A stretch of DNA of 27,264 nt, taken from IMG/VR virus record IMGVR_UViG_3300022187_000185, positions 1 through 27,264 of that record. One strand, given 5' to 3'. The position numbers and the translations under genes were made by a program. This document shows positions 15,271 to 21,531 of the stretch, in pieces (the first letter of the stretch is position 1; each line of letters begins with the position of its first letter). Source of the stretch: a virus. The notes beneath the pieces are model-generated. The model had not been told where the DNA came from, made no database searches, and worked only from the letters and a program-made list of their open reading frames with translations.

Positions 15271-16025
15271 AGCCCTCCAAAATTAATCTTTGGTGGATTG
15301 TAGTAGTCACTCCTGTGTGTGCGCATCCTTTTCCAATCTTCTTTGGCCTGCTTACGTGAAAAGCCCCATTTGTTAATCATTTCGTCTAGCCAATCTTTGG
15401 GAGGGTTTTCTTTGCAATGCTCGGAATCTACATCGAAAGTCGCTTTCGGACATTCTTTGAACCAAGATAGGTTGGTCATTTTGTTTTTCCAATTCACCAC
15501 CTTTTTCCCCATCTTATCCGTCCACCCTCTTTCCTCGTAGTAGTTCCAAGCGTTTTCGCAGTCGATATGATTTTCGTCCCTTCCTTTTAGCCTCCAGTAT
15601 TGCTGCCACTCTTCAAAACTTGGGCCTCCCCCAGTAGAGGAAGGAAGTTTACTTCCTTCTCCAGTAACACTATCACTTACAGTAACACTATCACTTACAC
15701 TTACGGCTTTTTTCGCTTCAAGTGGGTTTTCTAAATAACCCACTGGGTTTTTTGGGTTTTCTTCGGTTTTCTTTGGTCTGCCTCCCTTCTTCCCGTTTTC
15801 CCTATTCCTTTCCTTTTGCTCCTCGTATTTGTCCAGATCGCGCTTCAAAGTTGTTTTAATCGGAATAAAGGCTATCTGAGTTAACTTATCTGGAACTTCA
15901 GGATTCATGTCATTAACATACCTAAAAAGGTGTTTAATGAGCTTTCCTGCCTCTTCATCGCTCAGCTCGTCAAATGTGTTTATCCAATCACAGTAAGCTA
16001 CAAAACTCTTTTTTCCTTCTGCCAT
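15267..16025 (-). CDS. DUF6291-type replication initiator / replisome organizer
   Basis: A 252-residue protein. The N-terminus (FVAYCDWINTFDELSDEEAGKLIKHLF... to KYEEQKERNRENGKKGG) fits DUF6291, found at the start of Bacteroidota phage replication proteins. The C-terminal part has AWNYYEERGW followed by GKKVVNWKNKM, a motif typical of replisome organizers next to a helicase. A low-complexity Ser/Val/Asp linker joins them; it is encoded by tandem 18-bp repeats (15663-15698). I chose ATG 16025 rather than the upstream TTG at 16034, which sits in the terminator-like leader. Gene order (initiator, then primase-helicase) and the internal repeats both support an origin-binding role, as with lambda O. 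Confidence 0.7.
   Translation of the reverse strand: MAEGKKSFVAYCDWINTFDELSDEEAGKLIKHLFRYVNDMNPEVPDKLTQIAFIPIKTTLKRDLDKYEEQKERNRENGKKGGRPKKTEENPKNPVGYLENPLEAKKAVSVSDSVTVSDSVTGEGSKLPSSTGGGPSFEEWQQYWRLKGRDENHIDCENAWNYYEERGWTDKMGKKVVNWKNKMTNLSWFKECPKATFDVDSEHCKENPPKDWLDEMINKWGFSRKQAKEDWKRMRTHRSDYYNPPKINFGGL
15663..15744. repeat. Tandem repeats plus palindrome: candidate replication origin
   Basis: Two perfect 18-bp copies of AGTAACACTATCACTTAC lie head to tail (15663-15680 and 15681-15698), with a six-base partial third copy (ACTTAC, 15699-15704). Sixteen bases further on, AGTGGGTT (15721-15728) and AACCCACT (15737-15744) form a perfect 8-bp inverted repeat around an AT-rich loop, followed by a T-rich, strand-asymmetric tract to about 15790. 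All of this is inside the linker of the DUF6291 gene, the place where lambdoid phages keep their iterons. Confidence 0.5.
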
Positions 16026-16034
16026 TATTCTCAA

Positions 16035-16094
16035 ATTAAAAAAGCCCTATAAGTTCAGCGCGACCTCCACTTCGCACATCCCTTATAAGGCTTT
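16035..16094 (-). terminator. Terminator/attenuator hairpin just before the initiator gene
   Basis: On the minus strand AAAGCCTTATAA (16094-16083) pairs with TTATAGGGCTTT (16052-16041) with one mismatch. Six T in a row lie at the 3' side (16043-16038). The 30-base loop holds a small inner hairpin GCGA/TCGC around AGTGGAGG. It ends about 12 bases before ATG 16025, so any transcript for the initiator gene must read through it. It could also be the end of the upstream methyltransferase unit. Confidence 0.65.
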
Positions 16095-16136
16095 CAGTAA
16101 TGTTATTGATGTCCTATTGTGGAGGGGACATTACTG
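16095..16136 (-). promoter_or_regulatory. Structured 5' leader with alternative pairings
   Basis: On the minus strand CAGTAATG (16136-16129) can pair with CATTACTG (16104-16097, partly shared with flanking bases), while the overlapping ATGTCC can instead pair with GGACAT around the loop CCTCCACAATA. CCTCCAC in that loop is complementary to GTGGAGG in the loop of the terminator hairpin downstream. This allows a loop-loop contact or an anti-terminator. The pairings are visible; regulation is inferred. Confidence 0.45.
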
Positions 16137-16144
16137 CAAATATA
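16137..16144 (-). promoter_or_regulatory. -7 element (TATATTTG) of the replication unit
   Basis: A perfect TATATTTG on the minus strand, about 110 bases before ATG 16025 and just beyond the stop of the 68-aa gene. No TTG lies at the normal distance upstream (the region is inside the preceding gene), so it may need an activator or be weak. Confidence 0.45.
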
Positions 16145-16149
16145 GCGCT

Positions 16150-16356
16150 TTATAAAAAGAGAGCCTCTATCTTTTGATTAATTATAAAATCATTGAGCCC
16201 ACTCTGTTGGTGACAGTACTGGACTAAACACAGGCTCTCCCAGTACGCAAACCCTGCCGCCTGTATCCTGTCTATCAAATCGCTGAACTGCTCTGAGCTA
16301 TACTCATCTGCCTCGCCTGATCTGATCAAATCCCTGATGTTGTCGCGCTCAATCAT
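16150..16356 (-). CDS. Small hypothetical protein, 68 aa
   Basis: An acidic, helical protein (SSEQFSDLIDRIQAAGFAYWESLCLVQYCHQ) with two Cys and no recognised domain. It overlaps the methyltransferase stop by four bases (ATGA), so it is made with the methyltransferase and may assist or modulate it. It ends just before the replication promoter. Confidence 0.55.
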   Translation of the reverse strand: MIERDNIRDLIRSGEADEYSSEQFSDLIDRIQAAGFAYWESLCLVQYCHQQSGLNDFIINQKIEALFL

Positions 16357-17363
16357 AGCAACGAAAGCTGATCTTCATTTGTGAATCTATCACCTACCAA
16401 CTTCATGTTAGCTATCATTTGCTTAAAGTAGCTATCCTTCAACTCTATTCCGATAGCCTTTCTACCTAATGAAACAGGGCTAAAAACTTCTGAACCAACG
16501 CCTGCAAAAGGAGTAAGTACAACCTCGTTAGGATTTGAGTACAACTCTACAATTCGATCAATAACATCTAATTGCAAAGGGTGAACGTGCTTTTCATCAT
16601 CTTCATCTTTACCATCTCGGAAAGGTAAAACGTTATCAATCCTAACATCATCCCAAACAGAAGATGCGTAACGCTGCCAAATGTAGTGTGATAGCTTATT
16701 TGATTTTGGGTCCTTCCATCCTTTGTACTTAGAGTTTAAATAATCCCATAATTGAGACTCGTTTAAGCTGCTTTTAGTAGCATTATTCCAAGCCTTCAAT
16801 ATATTGGGTAGAATAGGTGTTTCACCAAAATACCTAGTCAATCCATGCTCATGAGTTACAGGCACTTCATTTTCCCCTTCCTTAGTGAATATCAAAACAT
16901 AGTCGGGCATAGCTGTAAAGCACTTAGTACTATCTTCTACGATAAACTTGTGCATTAAGCTTTGAACCATTGTTCTCATGCGAACTTTTAACGGCTCTTT
17001 CCAAATAGTTATACGATTGCGATACTCAAAACCATGCTTTTCGTGTAGTCTGATTATCTCATGAGGGAAGTCCCAAAGCCTACTAGTATTATCAAATACA
17101 TCAGTACAGTGAACGGCATTTACTCTGCCTGGCTTTGTTACTCGTGCCATTTCCTTTATTAGAAAATCGTACTGATCTAAAAACTGCTCTTTTGTTTCGC
17201 AGTTAGAGAAATCATTTTCAGAGCTTGAATAATTGTAAAGCCCTGCAAATGGAGGTGAATAAACAGAAAGGTCTACACTGTTAGACTCAATCTCTGGTAA
17301 AACGTACATACAATCTGAGTTATAGATTGAGTAGTTTTCTTCGTGGATTTGTTCTTTTGTCAT
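16353..17363 (-). CDS. Amino-methyltransferase for DNA (N6-adenine or N4-cytosine), beta-class order
   Basis: A 336-residue enzyme. The catalytic motif IV reads SPPF at residues 36-39. The AdoMet-binding motif I is at the C-terminal side (TPFAGVGSEVF near 284-294, followed by GIELKDSYF). IV-before-I is the order of beta-class N4/N6 methyltransferases. The middle (100-260) is the target-recognition region. SPP(Y/F) is more usual in N4-cytosine enzymes, but the substrate cannot be fixed from this alone. The ATG follows an ACCAAAG leader. It is preceded by a 30-codon leader ORF and module copy 3, and by a SNF2-like helicase gene read in the same direction. It may protect phage DNA from host restriction. 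Confidence 0.85.
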   Translation of the reverse strand: MTKEQIHEENYSIYNSDCMYVLPEIESNSVDLSVYSPPFAGLYNYSSSENDFSNCETKEQFLDQYDFLIKEMARVTKPGRVNAVHCTDVFDNTSRLWDFPHEIIRLHEKHGFEYRNRITIWKEPLKVRMRTMVQSLMHKFIVEDSTKCFTAMPDYVLIFTKEGENEVPVTHEHGLTRYFGETPILPNILKAWNNATKSSLNESQLWDYLNSKYKGWKDPKSNKLSHYIWQRYASSVWDDVRIDNVLPFRDGKDEDDEKHVHPLQLDVIDRIVELYSNPNEVVLTPFAGVGSEVFSPVSLGRKAIGIELKDSYFKQMIANMKLVGDRFTNEDQLSLL

Positions 17364-17399
17364 TTGAGCTTTGGTTTTTATCTATTGTTTTGTAGTGAT

Positions 17400-17492
17400 C
17401 TATTTATTTAGATCTTGTTTAGTTACTAATTGAACTGAAATACCTTTTGATTTTAGTTCCTTGTAGTGCTTAAGTGATGTTGTGCGTATCAT
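17400..17492 (-). CDS. 30-aa leader ORF ahead of the methyltransferase
   Basis: ATG 17492 to TAG 17400 encodes a 30-residue basic peptide (MIRTTSLKHYKELKSKGISV, then ten more residues ending DLNK). It sits directly behind promoter module copy 3, at the position where the other three copies have their real gene start. The methyltransferase ATG follows 36 bases after its stop. It may be a genuine small protein or a leader peptide controlling the methyltransferase. Confidence 0.5.
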   Translation of the reverse strand: MIRTTSLKHYKELKSKGISVQLVTKQDLNK

Positions 17493-17543
17493 GTTTGCTT
17501 TGTTTGATAGGTCAAATATAAGACAAATATTTTAACTACACAA
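17493..17543 (-). promoter_or_regulatory. Repeated promoter-leader module, copy 3
   Basis: On the minus strand TTG (17543-17541), 20 bases, then TATATTTG (17520-17513). The -33 side reads TTGTGTAGTTAAAATAT and the leader ACCTATCAAACAAAGCAA before ATG 17492. It is almost the same as copies 1 and 4. It would drive the leader ORF, the methyltransferase and the 68-aa gene independently of the helicase upstream. Confidence 0.78.
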
Positions 17544-17557
17544 AACATTATTGTGAA

Positions 17558-18925
17558 TTAAATAAACTTTGGTTTTTGTGTTTGTTGTAAGAACTCTTTT
17601 TTTGTGCTAGTGAATTTTCTATTCACGTTTTCGGTTAGTTGTTTATGCAGATCAATTGCCTTTTGCGTTTTCTGTTGCAACGCTTCTAAAACCCTTGTTT
17701 GACCATCTGAAATAACCATGTCAATCGTTACAGGCTTAGTCTGACCAAACCTCCAAAACCGCCTTACAGCTTGGTAGTATTGCTCGTAGGACCATGTAGG
17801 GAAGAATACAGAGTGATTGCAATGCTGCCAATTTAAACCCATTCCAGTCATCTTTGCTTTAGTTATGAGTCGCTTTATTTCTTCGTTAGCAAAGGCTTGT
17901 AAAATTTCCTCTTTCTTGTCAATGGATTGGCTGCCTATTATTTCAACTGCTTCTGAATCCAATCCTTTAAGAATTGCACTTTCATTATTGGTATTACACC
18001 AATATACGGATGTTTTGCCATCGGCTAACTCGATAGCTTTTTCGCACCTTTCTTGTTGTGTTTGTTTCTGTTCGTGCCTTATCTCATGAAAACTTTTAGC
18101 TACGATATTAAAAAGCTGAACTTGACCGTCGACATTGATAGTTGATTTGTTTTTTACCACGTGCTTATTAACTATCAACTCAGGCAACTTATAACGATCA
18201 TCAGAAAACCCTAGGTCACTAGGCATCTTTGCCATTATTGACCATTGATTAACCCATGCAAAGAAATCCTTTTCAGCGTGTGGCTTTAGGTAGAACTTTT
18301 CCCCGATGTTTCTATTATTACTATCAACACTGTTTTGATTGTTCTTAAAGAACTTTGTCAGCATATCCATGTAGCCCAAATAACCTAATGCCTCACTACT
18401 TGTACCAAGTTCTATAAAATCGTTAGGACTAGGCGTTGCAGTACTTAAGAATCGGTAAGGGATCTTCTTAATAAAAGCTGTTATCTGACTTTTTATCTTA
18501 CCATCAAAGTTCTTTAGAATTGAACTTTCATCAAGTATCACACACTCAAAATCTGAATGATCGAAGTAGTGTAATCTTTCATAATTGCAAACAACTATCT
18601 TCTTTGTATGCCTACCATCCTTTGAATACTCCACATCGCCAACTCCTATCTTTTCAGCCTCTATAATGAATTGAAACGCAACAGCCAAAGGAGTTAATAT
18701 CAATACCTTTTTATTGGTGTGATTAACGATGTTTTGAGCAATGGATAACTGAACCAAAGTCTTGCCAAGTCCAGTGTCAAGGAATACAGCTACTCGACCT
18801 TTTGCCACAGCTCGCTCAATAACGTGCCTTTGAAAGTCAAATGCTATGTCGGGTATAAAATTCGCCTCAAATCCAAACTCACCTACTGAATGTCGTTTGC
18901 TTTGTAAAAACTCTTCGTACTTCAT
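17558..18925 (-). CDS. SNF2-like DEAD/DEAH superfamily 2 helicase
   Basis: A 455-residue ATPase with the superfamily 2 motifs: motif I TGLGKT at 51-56, motif II DESS at 132-135 (the variant common in phage SNF2-like helicases), motif III STATPSPND at 161-169, and motif VI QAVRRFWRFGQT near residue 390. It remodels or translocates on DNA using ATP. No nuclease or methyltransferase domain is fused to it. It overlaps the upstream membrane-protein gene by four bases and is followed 65 bases later by the methyltransferase unit. The pairing helicase plus amino-methylase recurs in phages and mobile elements. Whether it serves modification, replication or defence is unknown. Confidence 0.85.
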   Translation of the reverse strand: MKYEEFLQSKRHSVGEFGFEANFIPDIAFDFQRHVIERAVAKGRVAVFLDTGLGKTLVQLSIAQNIVNHTNKKVLILTPLAVAFQFIIEAEKIGVGDVEYSKDGRHTKKIVVCNYERLHYFDHSDFECVILDESSILKNFDGKIKSQITAFIKKIPYRFLSTATPSPNDFIELGTSSEALGYLGYMDMLTKFFKNNQNSVDSNNRNIGEKFYLKPHAEKDFFAWVNQWSIMAKMPSDLGFSDDRYKLPELIVNKHVVKNKSTINVDGQVQLFNIVAKSFHEIRHEQKQTQQERCEKAIELADGKTSVYWCNTNNESAILKGLDSEAVEIIGSQSIDKKEEILQAFANEEIKRLITKAKMTGMGLNWQHCNHSVFFPTWSYEQYYQAVRRFWRFGQTKPVTIDMVISDGQTRVLEALQQKTQKAIDLHKQLTENVNRKFTSTKKEFLQQTQKPKFI

Positions 18926-19230
18926 TTGCTTTGATTATCTTTGTATCGTTCAGAGGGAGTTCTTCCCTCCTTGCTTTGGTTTAAGGGCTGCTCCTCGTGA
19001 GCGGCCTTTTTTGCTTGCTCGAATATAAATGTGAGCAGATTGTTCCCTATCCACACACCACCAATGACGATGGTTAGAATGACCACGAAAGCGGCTGTAC
19101 CTGCTACCAGACCTACCACCATGCGGAAGTAGTCTAAGGTTGTTTCATCCTGACAAGCGTGACCTATCGTAGCGATAATGCAGAGGGCTAAGCCTCCTAC
19201 ACTTATAATCTTGATTGTGTTTTTGTTCAT
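18922..19230 (-). CDS. Two-helix membrane protein, 102 aa
   Basis: A first hydrophobic segment (about residues 7-24, IISVGGLALCIIATIG) may be a signal anchor. A second (about 38-64, VVGLVAGTAAFVVILTIVIGGVW) is a clear membrane helix. The C-terminal 30 residues are charged and end in a basic/acidic tail. ATG 19230 follows an ACCAAAG leader. It overlaps the helicase start by four bases. Unexplained inner-membrane proteins near early phage genes can be superinfection-exclusion factors; that is speculation here. Confidence 0.6.
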   Translation of the reverse strand: MNKNTIKIISVGGLALCIIATIGHACQDETTLDYFRMVVGLVAGTAAFVVILTIVIGGVWIGNNLLTFIFEQAKKAAHEEQPLNQSKEGRTPSERYKDNQSK

Positions 19231-19282
19231 GACTTTGGTTTTTAGTTGTACATATCGTTGTTATACTTCATAGTCGTTAGGC

Positions 19283-19295
19283 CAGCTTCAAGCTG
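19283..19295. repeat. 13-bp palindrome in the intergenic space
   Basis: CAGCTT-C-AAGCTG is a perfect 6-bp inverted repeat with a one-base centre. It lies between the 19320-19688 gene and the membrane-protein gene. It could be an operator half-site pair or a small hairpin; no T-run follows it. Confidence 0.35.
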
Positions 19296-19319
19296 ATCTA
19301 AGTGATACAAAGTATAGCT

Positions 19320-19688
19320 TTAGCCCACCAGTTGAAAAGTAATAGCACACTCCCCATCAAAGTCCGCATCATCAATAACTGGCTCTAGCTTGATGTAGGC
19401 AATAGCGCATTGCACTTCATCAATGCTCCATTGTTTGATTTCGATGTTCTGATAGAACTGATCACCGACCTCCCATATCTGTTCCTCTCTTCCGTACTCA
19501 TCGGTAGTGCCTACCCCCTTAACCATGCGTTCACAGGTTAATACTAATTTACCTTCAACGTTAATTCGGAAGCCGTAAGCCCCTTCTATAACGTCAACTC
19601 TATAATGAAGCTCAGCTTCTTTAATCTCAACGTCTTCGGGCACGCCGTAGATTGCCAACTCCGATAGATTCTCAAATGTGTGTACCAT
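19320..19688 (-). CDS. Hypothetical protein, 122 aa
   Basis: A beta-rich, acidic soluble protein (alternating hydrophobic strands and Asp/Glu turns) without recognised motif or membrane segment. It is the first gene of the leftward early unit, directly behind the divergent promoter pair. Its ATG follows CCAAAG. Position suggests early expression. Confidence 0.6.
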   Translation of the reverse strand: MVHTFENLSELAIYGVPEDVEIKEAELHYRVDVIEGAYGFRINVEGKLVLTCERMVKGVGTTDEYGREEQIWEVGDQFYQNIEIKQWSIDEVQCAIAYIKLEPVIDDADFDGECAITFQLVG

Positions 19689-19711
19689 TGCTTTGGATTT
19701 TGGTTCGAGTG

Positions 19712-19741
19712 CAAATATAAGCCGAAAATTTAATTTAACAA
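19712..19741 (-). promoter_or_regulatory. Leftward early promoter
   Basis: On the minus strand TTG (19741-19739), exactly 19 bases, then TATATTTG (19719-19712). This is an excellent match to the Bacteroidota TTG/TAnnTTTG layout. It drives the gene at 19688 and possibly the membrane protein and helicase behind it. Confidence 0.8.
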
Positions 19742-19744
19742 GTT

Positions 19745-19774
19745 TTGCACATTAAAAATTTAGAGCTATATTTG
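19745..19774 (+). promoter_or_regulatory. Rightward early promoter
   Basis: TTG (19745-19747), exactly 19 bases, then TATATTTG (19767-19774), twenty bases before ATG 19795. Its -33 box lies three bases from that of the leftward promoter, so one bound polymerase or regulator would block the other. It drives the recombination operon 19795-22657. Confidence 0.82.
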
Positions 19775-19794
19775 CCTAACCAAAAGCAAACGAC

Positions 19795-20022
19795 ATGAGC
19801 GAAGAAAGTTTTTTAGTAGCTGCAACCCACTTTCAGGAATACAGGTATGCAGCCGCTGTGCATTTAAGAAATTACAGACGAGAAAAAGATTCTCTTTCAT
19901 TCCGTCTATACATTCAAAATTTGACTTATTCTCACGGATTTAGTCATGGTGTGTATTTAAGTAATAATACAGGACTGACACTTAACGGTTTGATAAGAAA
20001 ACTGAAAACAACCAAAGCATGA
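19795..20022 (+). CDS. Hypothetical protein, first gene of the rightward operon, 75 aa
   Basis: A basic, Tyr/His-rich small protein, soluble by appearance, with no recognised domain. First gene after the rightward early promoter; the leader has ACCAAAAGCAAACGAC before the ATG. Its stop overlaps the next ATG as ATGA at 20019-20022. Confidence 0.6.
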   Translation: MSEESFLVAATHFQEYRYAAAVHLRNYRREKDSLSFRLYIQNLTYSHGFSHGVYLSNNTGLTLNGLIRKLKTTKA

Positions 20023-20186
20023 GCAGAACAACAGAGTACATCCTAAGCCTACCCCCTCAGATAGATGAGGACTACTGGCGTACCCTCGAAGCCGAAAGGC
20101 TCGAAAGGCAAATGGAAGAAGAAAGTAAAGAGGGCGAAGAGATCGACCTCTATTTTGAATCAGTAACCAAAAACCAAGTACAATGA
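20019..20186 (+). CDS. Small acidic protein, 55 aa
   Basis: A 55-residue Glu-rich, probably helical protein (MSRTTEYILSLPPQIDEDYW, then charged residues ending in TKNQVQ). It fills what would otherwise be a 160-base gap and overlaps both neighbours by four bases (ATGA at each end), so I treat it as a real gene. ACCAAAG precedes its start. Function unknown. Confidence 0.65.
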   Translation: MSRTTEYILSLPPQIDEDYWRTLEAERLERQMEEESKEGEEIDLYFESVTKNQVQ

Positions 20187-20680
20187 GTGGATTTATTCCC
20201 GAAAACTATAGTGAGCCGTCATCAGGTAGCGGACACTATACCAAGATTGAAGAAGGTAAAAAAGTCAAGCTTCGCGTATTGGCAAGCCCAATTCAAGGCT
20301 TTCTAAAGTGGACCACAGAGCCTAAGCCAGTCCGTTGGCCTTTAACAGATAAAGAGCCGCAACGCAAAGATTGGAAAGATGACAACGCCAAGTTGTTTTG
20401 GGCAATGCCCGTATGGAATTACGGAACTGGTCAGATTGAAGTCTGGGAAGTAACGCAGAAAAGCATTCGCCAAGAGATCGCCTCGTTGGCTCAGAATGAA
20501 GATTGGGGCAGTCCTATCGAGTATGATTTAACTGTGAGCCGCACGGGTTCAGGGCTTGAAACGAAGTACCAAGTTCATCCAAGTCCACACCGCCAACAAG
20601 ACGATTTAGTGCAAGCAGCTTATGCCAAGTCAGCACCAAAGCTTGAGGCACTATTCACAGGTGATGATCCCTTTGCGTGA
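20183..20680 (+). CDS. Putative single-stranded DNA-binding protein, 165 aa
   Basis: A 165-residue protein, beta-rich in the middle with several Trp/Tyr/Phe (FLKWTTEPKPVRWP, LFWAMPVWNY). It ends in an acidic tip GDDPFA, the classical SSB C-terminal interaction tail. The N-terminal 25 residues are flexible and Ser/Gly-rich. The architecture is like phage gp32/gp2.5-type SSBs rather than the bacterial OB-SSB. The position, first recognisable gene of a recombination operon, fits. No alignment was run, so the call rests on the composition and tail. Confidence 0.6.
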   Translation: MSGFIPENYSEPSSGSGHYTKIEEGKKVKLRVLASPIQGFLKWTTEPKPVRWPLTDKEPQRKDWKDDNAKLFWAMPVWNYGTGQIEVWEVTQKSIRQEIASLAQNEDWGSPIEYDLTVSRTGSGLETKYQVHPSPHRQQDDLVQAAYAKSAPKLEALFTGDDPFA

Positions 20681-21108
20681 AAATAAGCGTAAATAGCAAA
20701 GTAGAGAATGGGCGGCTATCGGTTAATCGTGCCGCCCTCTCTCGCGCTATGCATGACTTTGAGGGTAAGGAGGTGACTATTACCATAGCCCGAAAGAAAA
20801 AGTCTCGGAGCAACGAGCAAAACAGGTATTATTGGGGCTGTGTCATCCCAATAGTAAGAGATGCATTTAGGGATGCAGGCCACCTAATAACGCAGGAAGA
20901 TACGCACCTAATGCTCCGCGCAAAATTCCTCACTGAAGCTTTGCCTATTGGCGAAGATGGTGAATTTATCGACCACATTAAAAGCACCACTGAGCTGACC
21001 ACATTGGACATGACAATTTACATTGACAATATCCGCTATTGGTGCGCTGAGTTTTTAGGGATAACGATTCCAGAGCCAAATGAACAGATTGAAATTTTCA
21101 ACGATTAA
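20677..21108 (+). CDS. NinB/Orf-like recombination mediator (probable)
   Basis: A 143-residue protein. The central RSNEQNRYYWGCVIPIV segment (about 44-60) is like the S-x-x-Q-N-R-Y-hydrophobic stretch of NinB-type proteins. The end has TTLDMTIYIDNIRYWCAEFLGITIPEP. Such proteins help load recombinases onto single strands. The start is GTG 20677, overlapping the SSB-like stop by four bases (GTGA). Its neighbours (SSB-like, NinG) support a recombination role. The family match is from memory and may be only distant. Confidence 0.45.
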   Translation: MKISVNSKVENGRLSVNRAALSRAMHDFEGKEVTITIARKKKSRSNEQNRYYWGCVIPIVRDAFRDAGHLITQEDTHLMLRAKFLTEALPIGEDGEFIDHIKSTTELTTLDMTIYIDNIRYWCAEFLGITIPEPNEQIEIFND

Positions 21109-21117
21109 ACCAAAGTG

Positions 21118-21531
21118 ATGAAAGAGAAGATAGAAGAAGCCGTTGCCAACTGCACTGAAGCTGTTGAAGGCGGTCACATGGATGCACTGAAAGCATTCAT
21201 CGAATTGAAAGCAAGTGCAAAGCTTATGGCAGAAGCACTAAAGCAAATTGAAGAGCTTGCTATTGACGAGCTGCGTAACTATCCAAAGGGAAAAGCTGAG
21301 ATGCTCGGAGCTGTTGCCGAGATTAGAAACACGGCAGGCAGGTATTCATTCAAGCACGTTGACGAATGGAACAATGCAAAAGCTATTATTAGCCAAGTTG
21401 AAGCAGATGCAAAGGAAGCTTTTAAGCTACGATTGAAAGGGCAGACGTTGTATGATGCCGATGGTGTGGAGATAACGCCTGCAGACTTCACAGATGGGAA
21501 AGAAACTGTATTTGTAACAATACCGAAATGA
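21118..21531 (+). CDS. Hypothetical protein of the recombination operon, 137 aa
   Basis: An Ala/Glu/Lys-rich helical N-terminal half (to about residue 70) is followed by a segment with GRYSFKHVDEWNNAK and a beta-rich end. I recognise no domain. The start is placed at ATG 21118 rather than GTG 21115, since an ACCAAAG leader ends just before the ATG. The stop overlaps the next start (ATGA at 21528-21531). Confidence 0.6.
   Translation: MKEKIEEAVANCTEAVEGGHMDALKAFIELKASAKLMAEALKQIEELAIDELRNYPKGKAEMLGAVAEIRNTAGRYSFKHVDEWNNAKAIISQVEADAKEAFKLRLKGQTLYDADGVEITPADFTDGKETVFVTIPK

Noticed and set aside
15663-15704. Tandem repeats as a CRISPR array
   Set aside because: The copies touch each other without spacers and are in frame in a coding gene.
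13546-18925. Integrase or lysogeny repressor among the leftward genes
   Set aside because: No tyrosine or serine recombinase motifs and no C-type HTH repressor were seen on either strand, so lysogeny cannot be supported from this window.
20829-21011. Leftward 60-codon frame opposite the NinB-like gene
   Set aside because: It is a shadow of a well-supported rightward gene, with no promoter, no start context and a Ser/Arg-rich composition.
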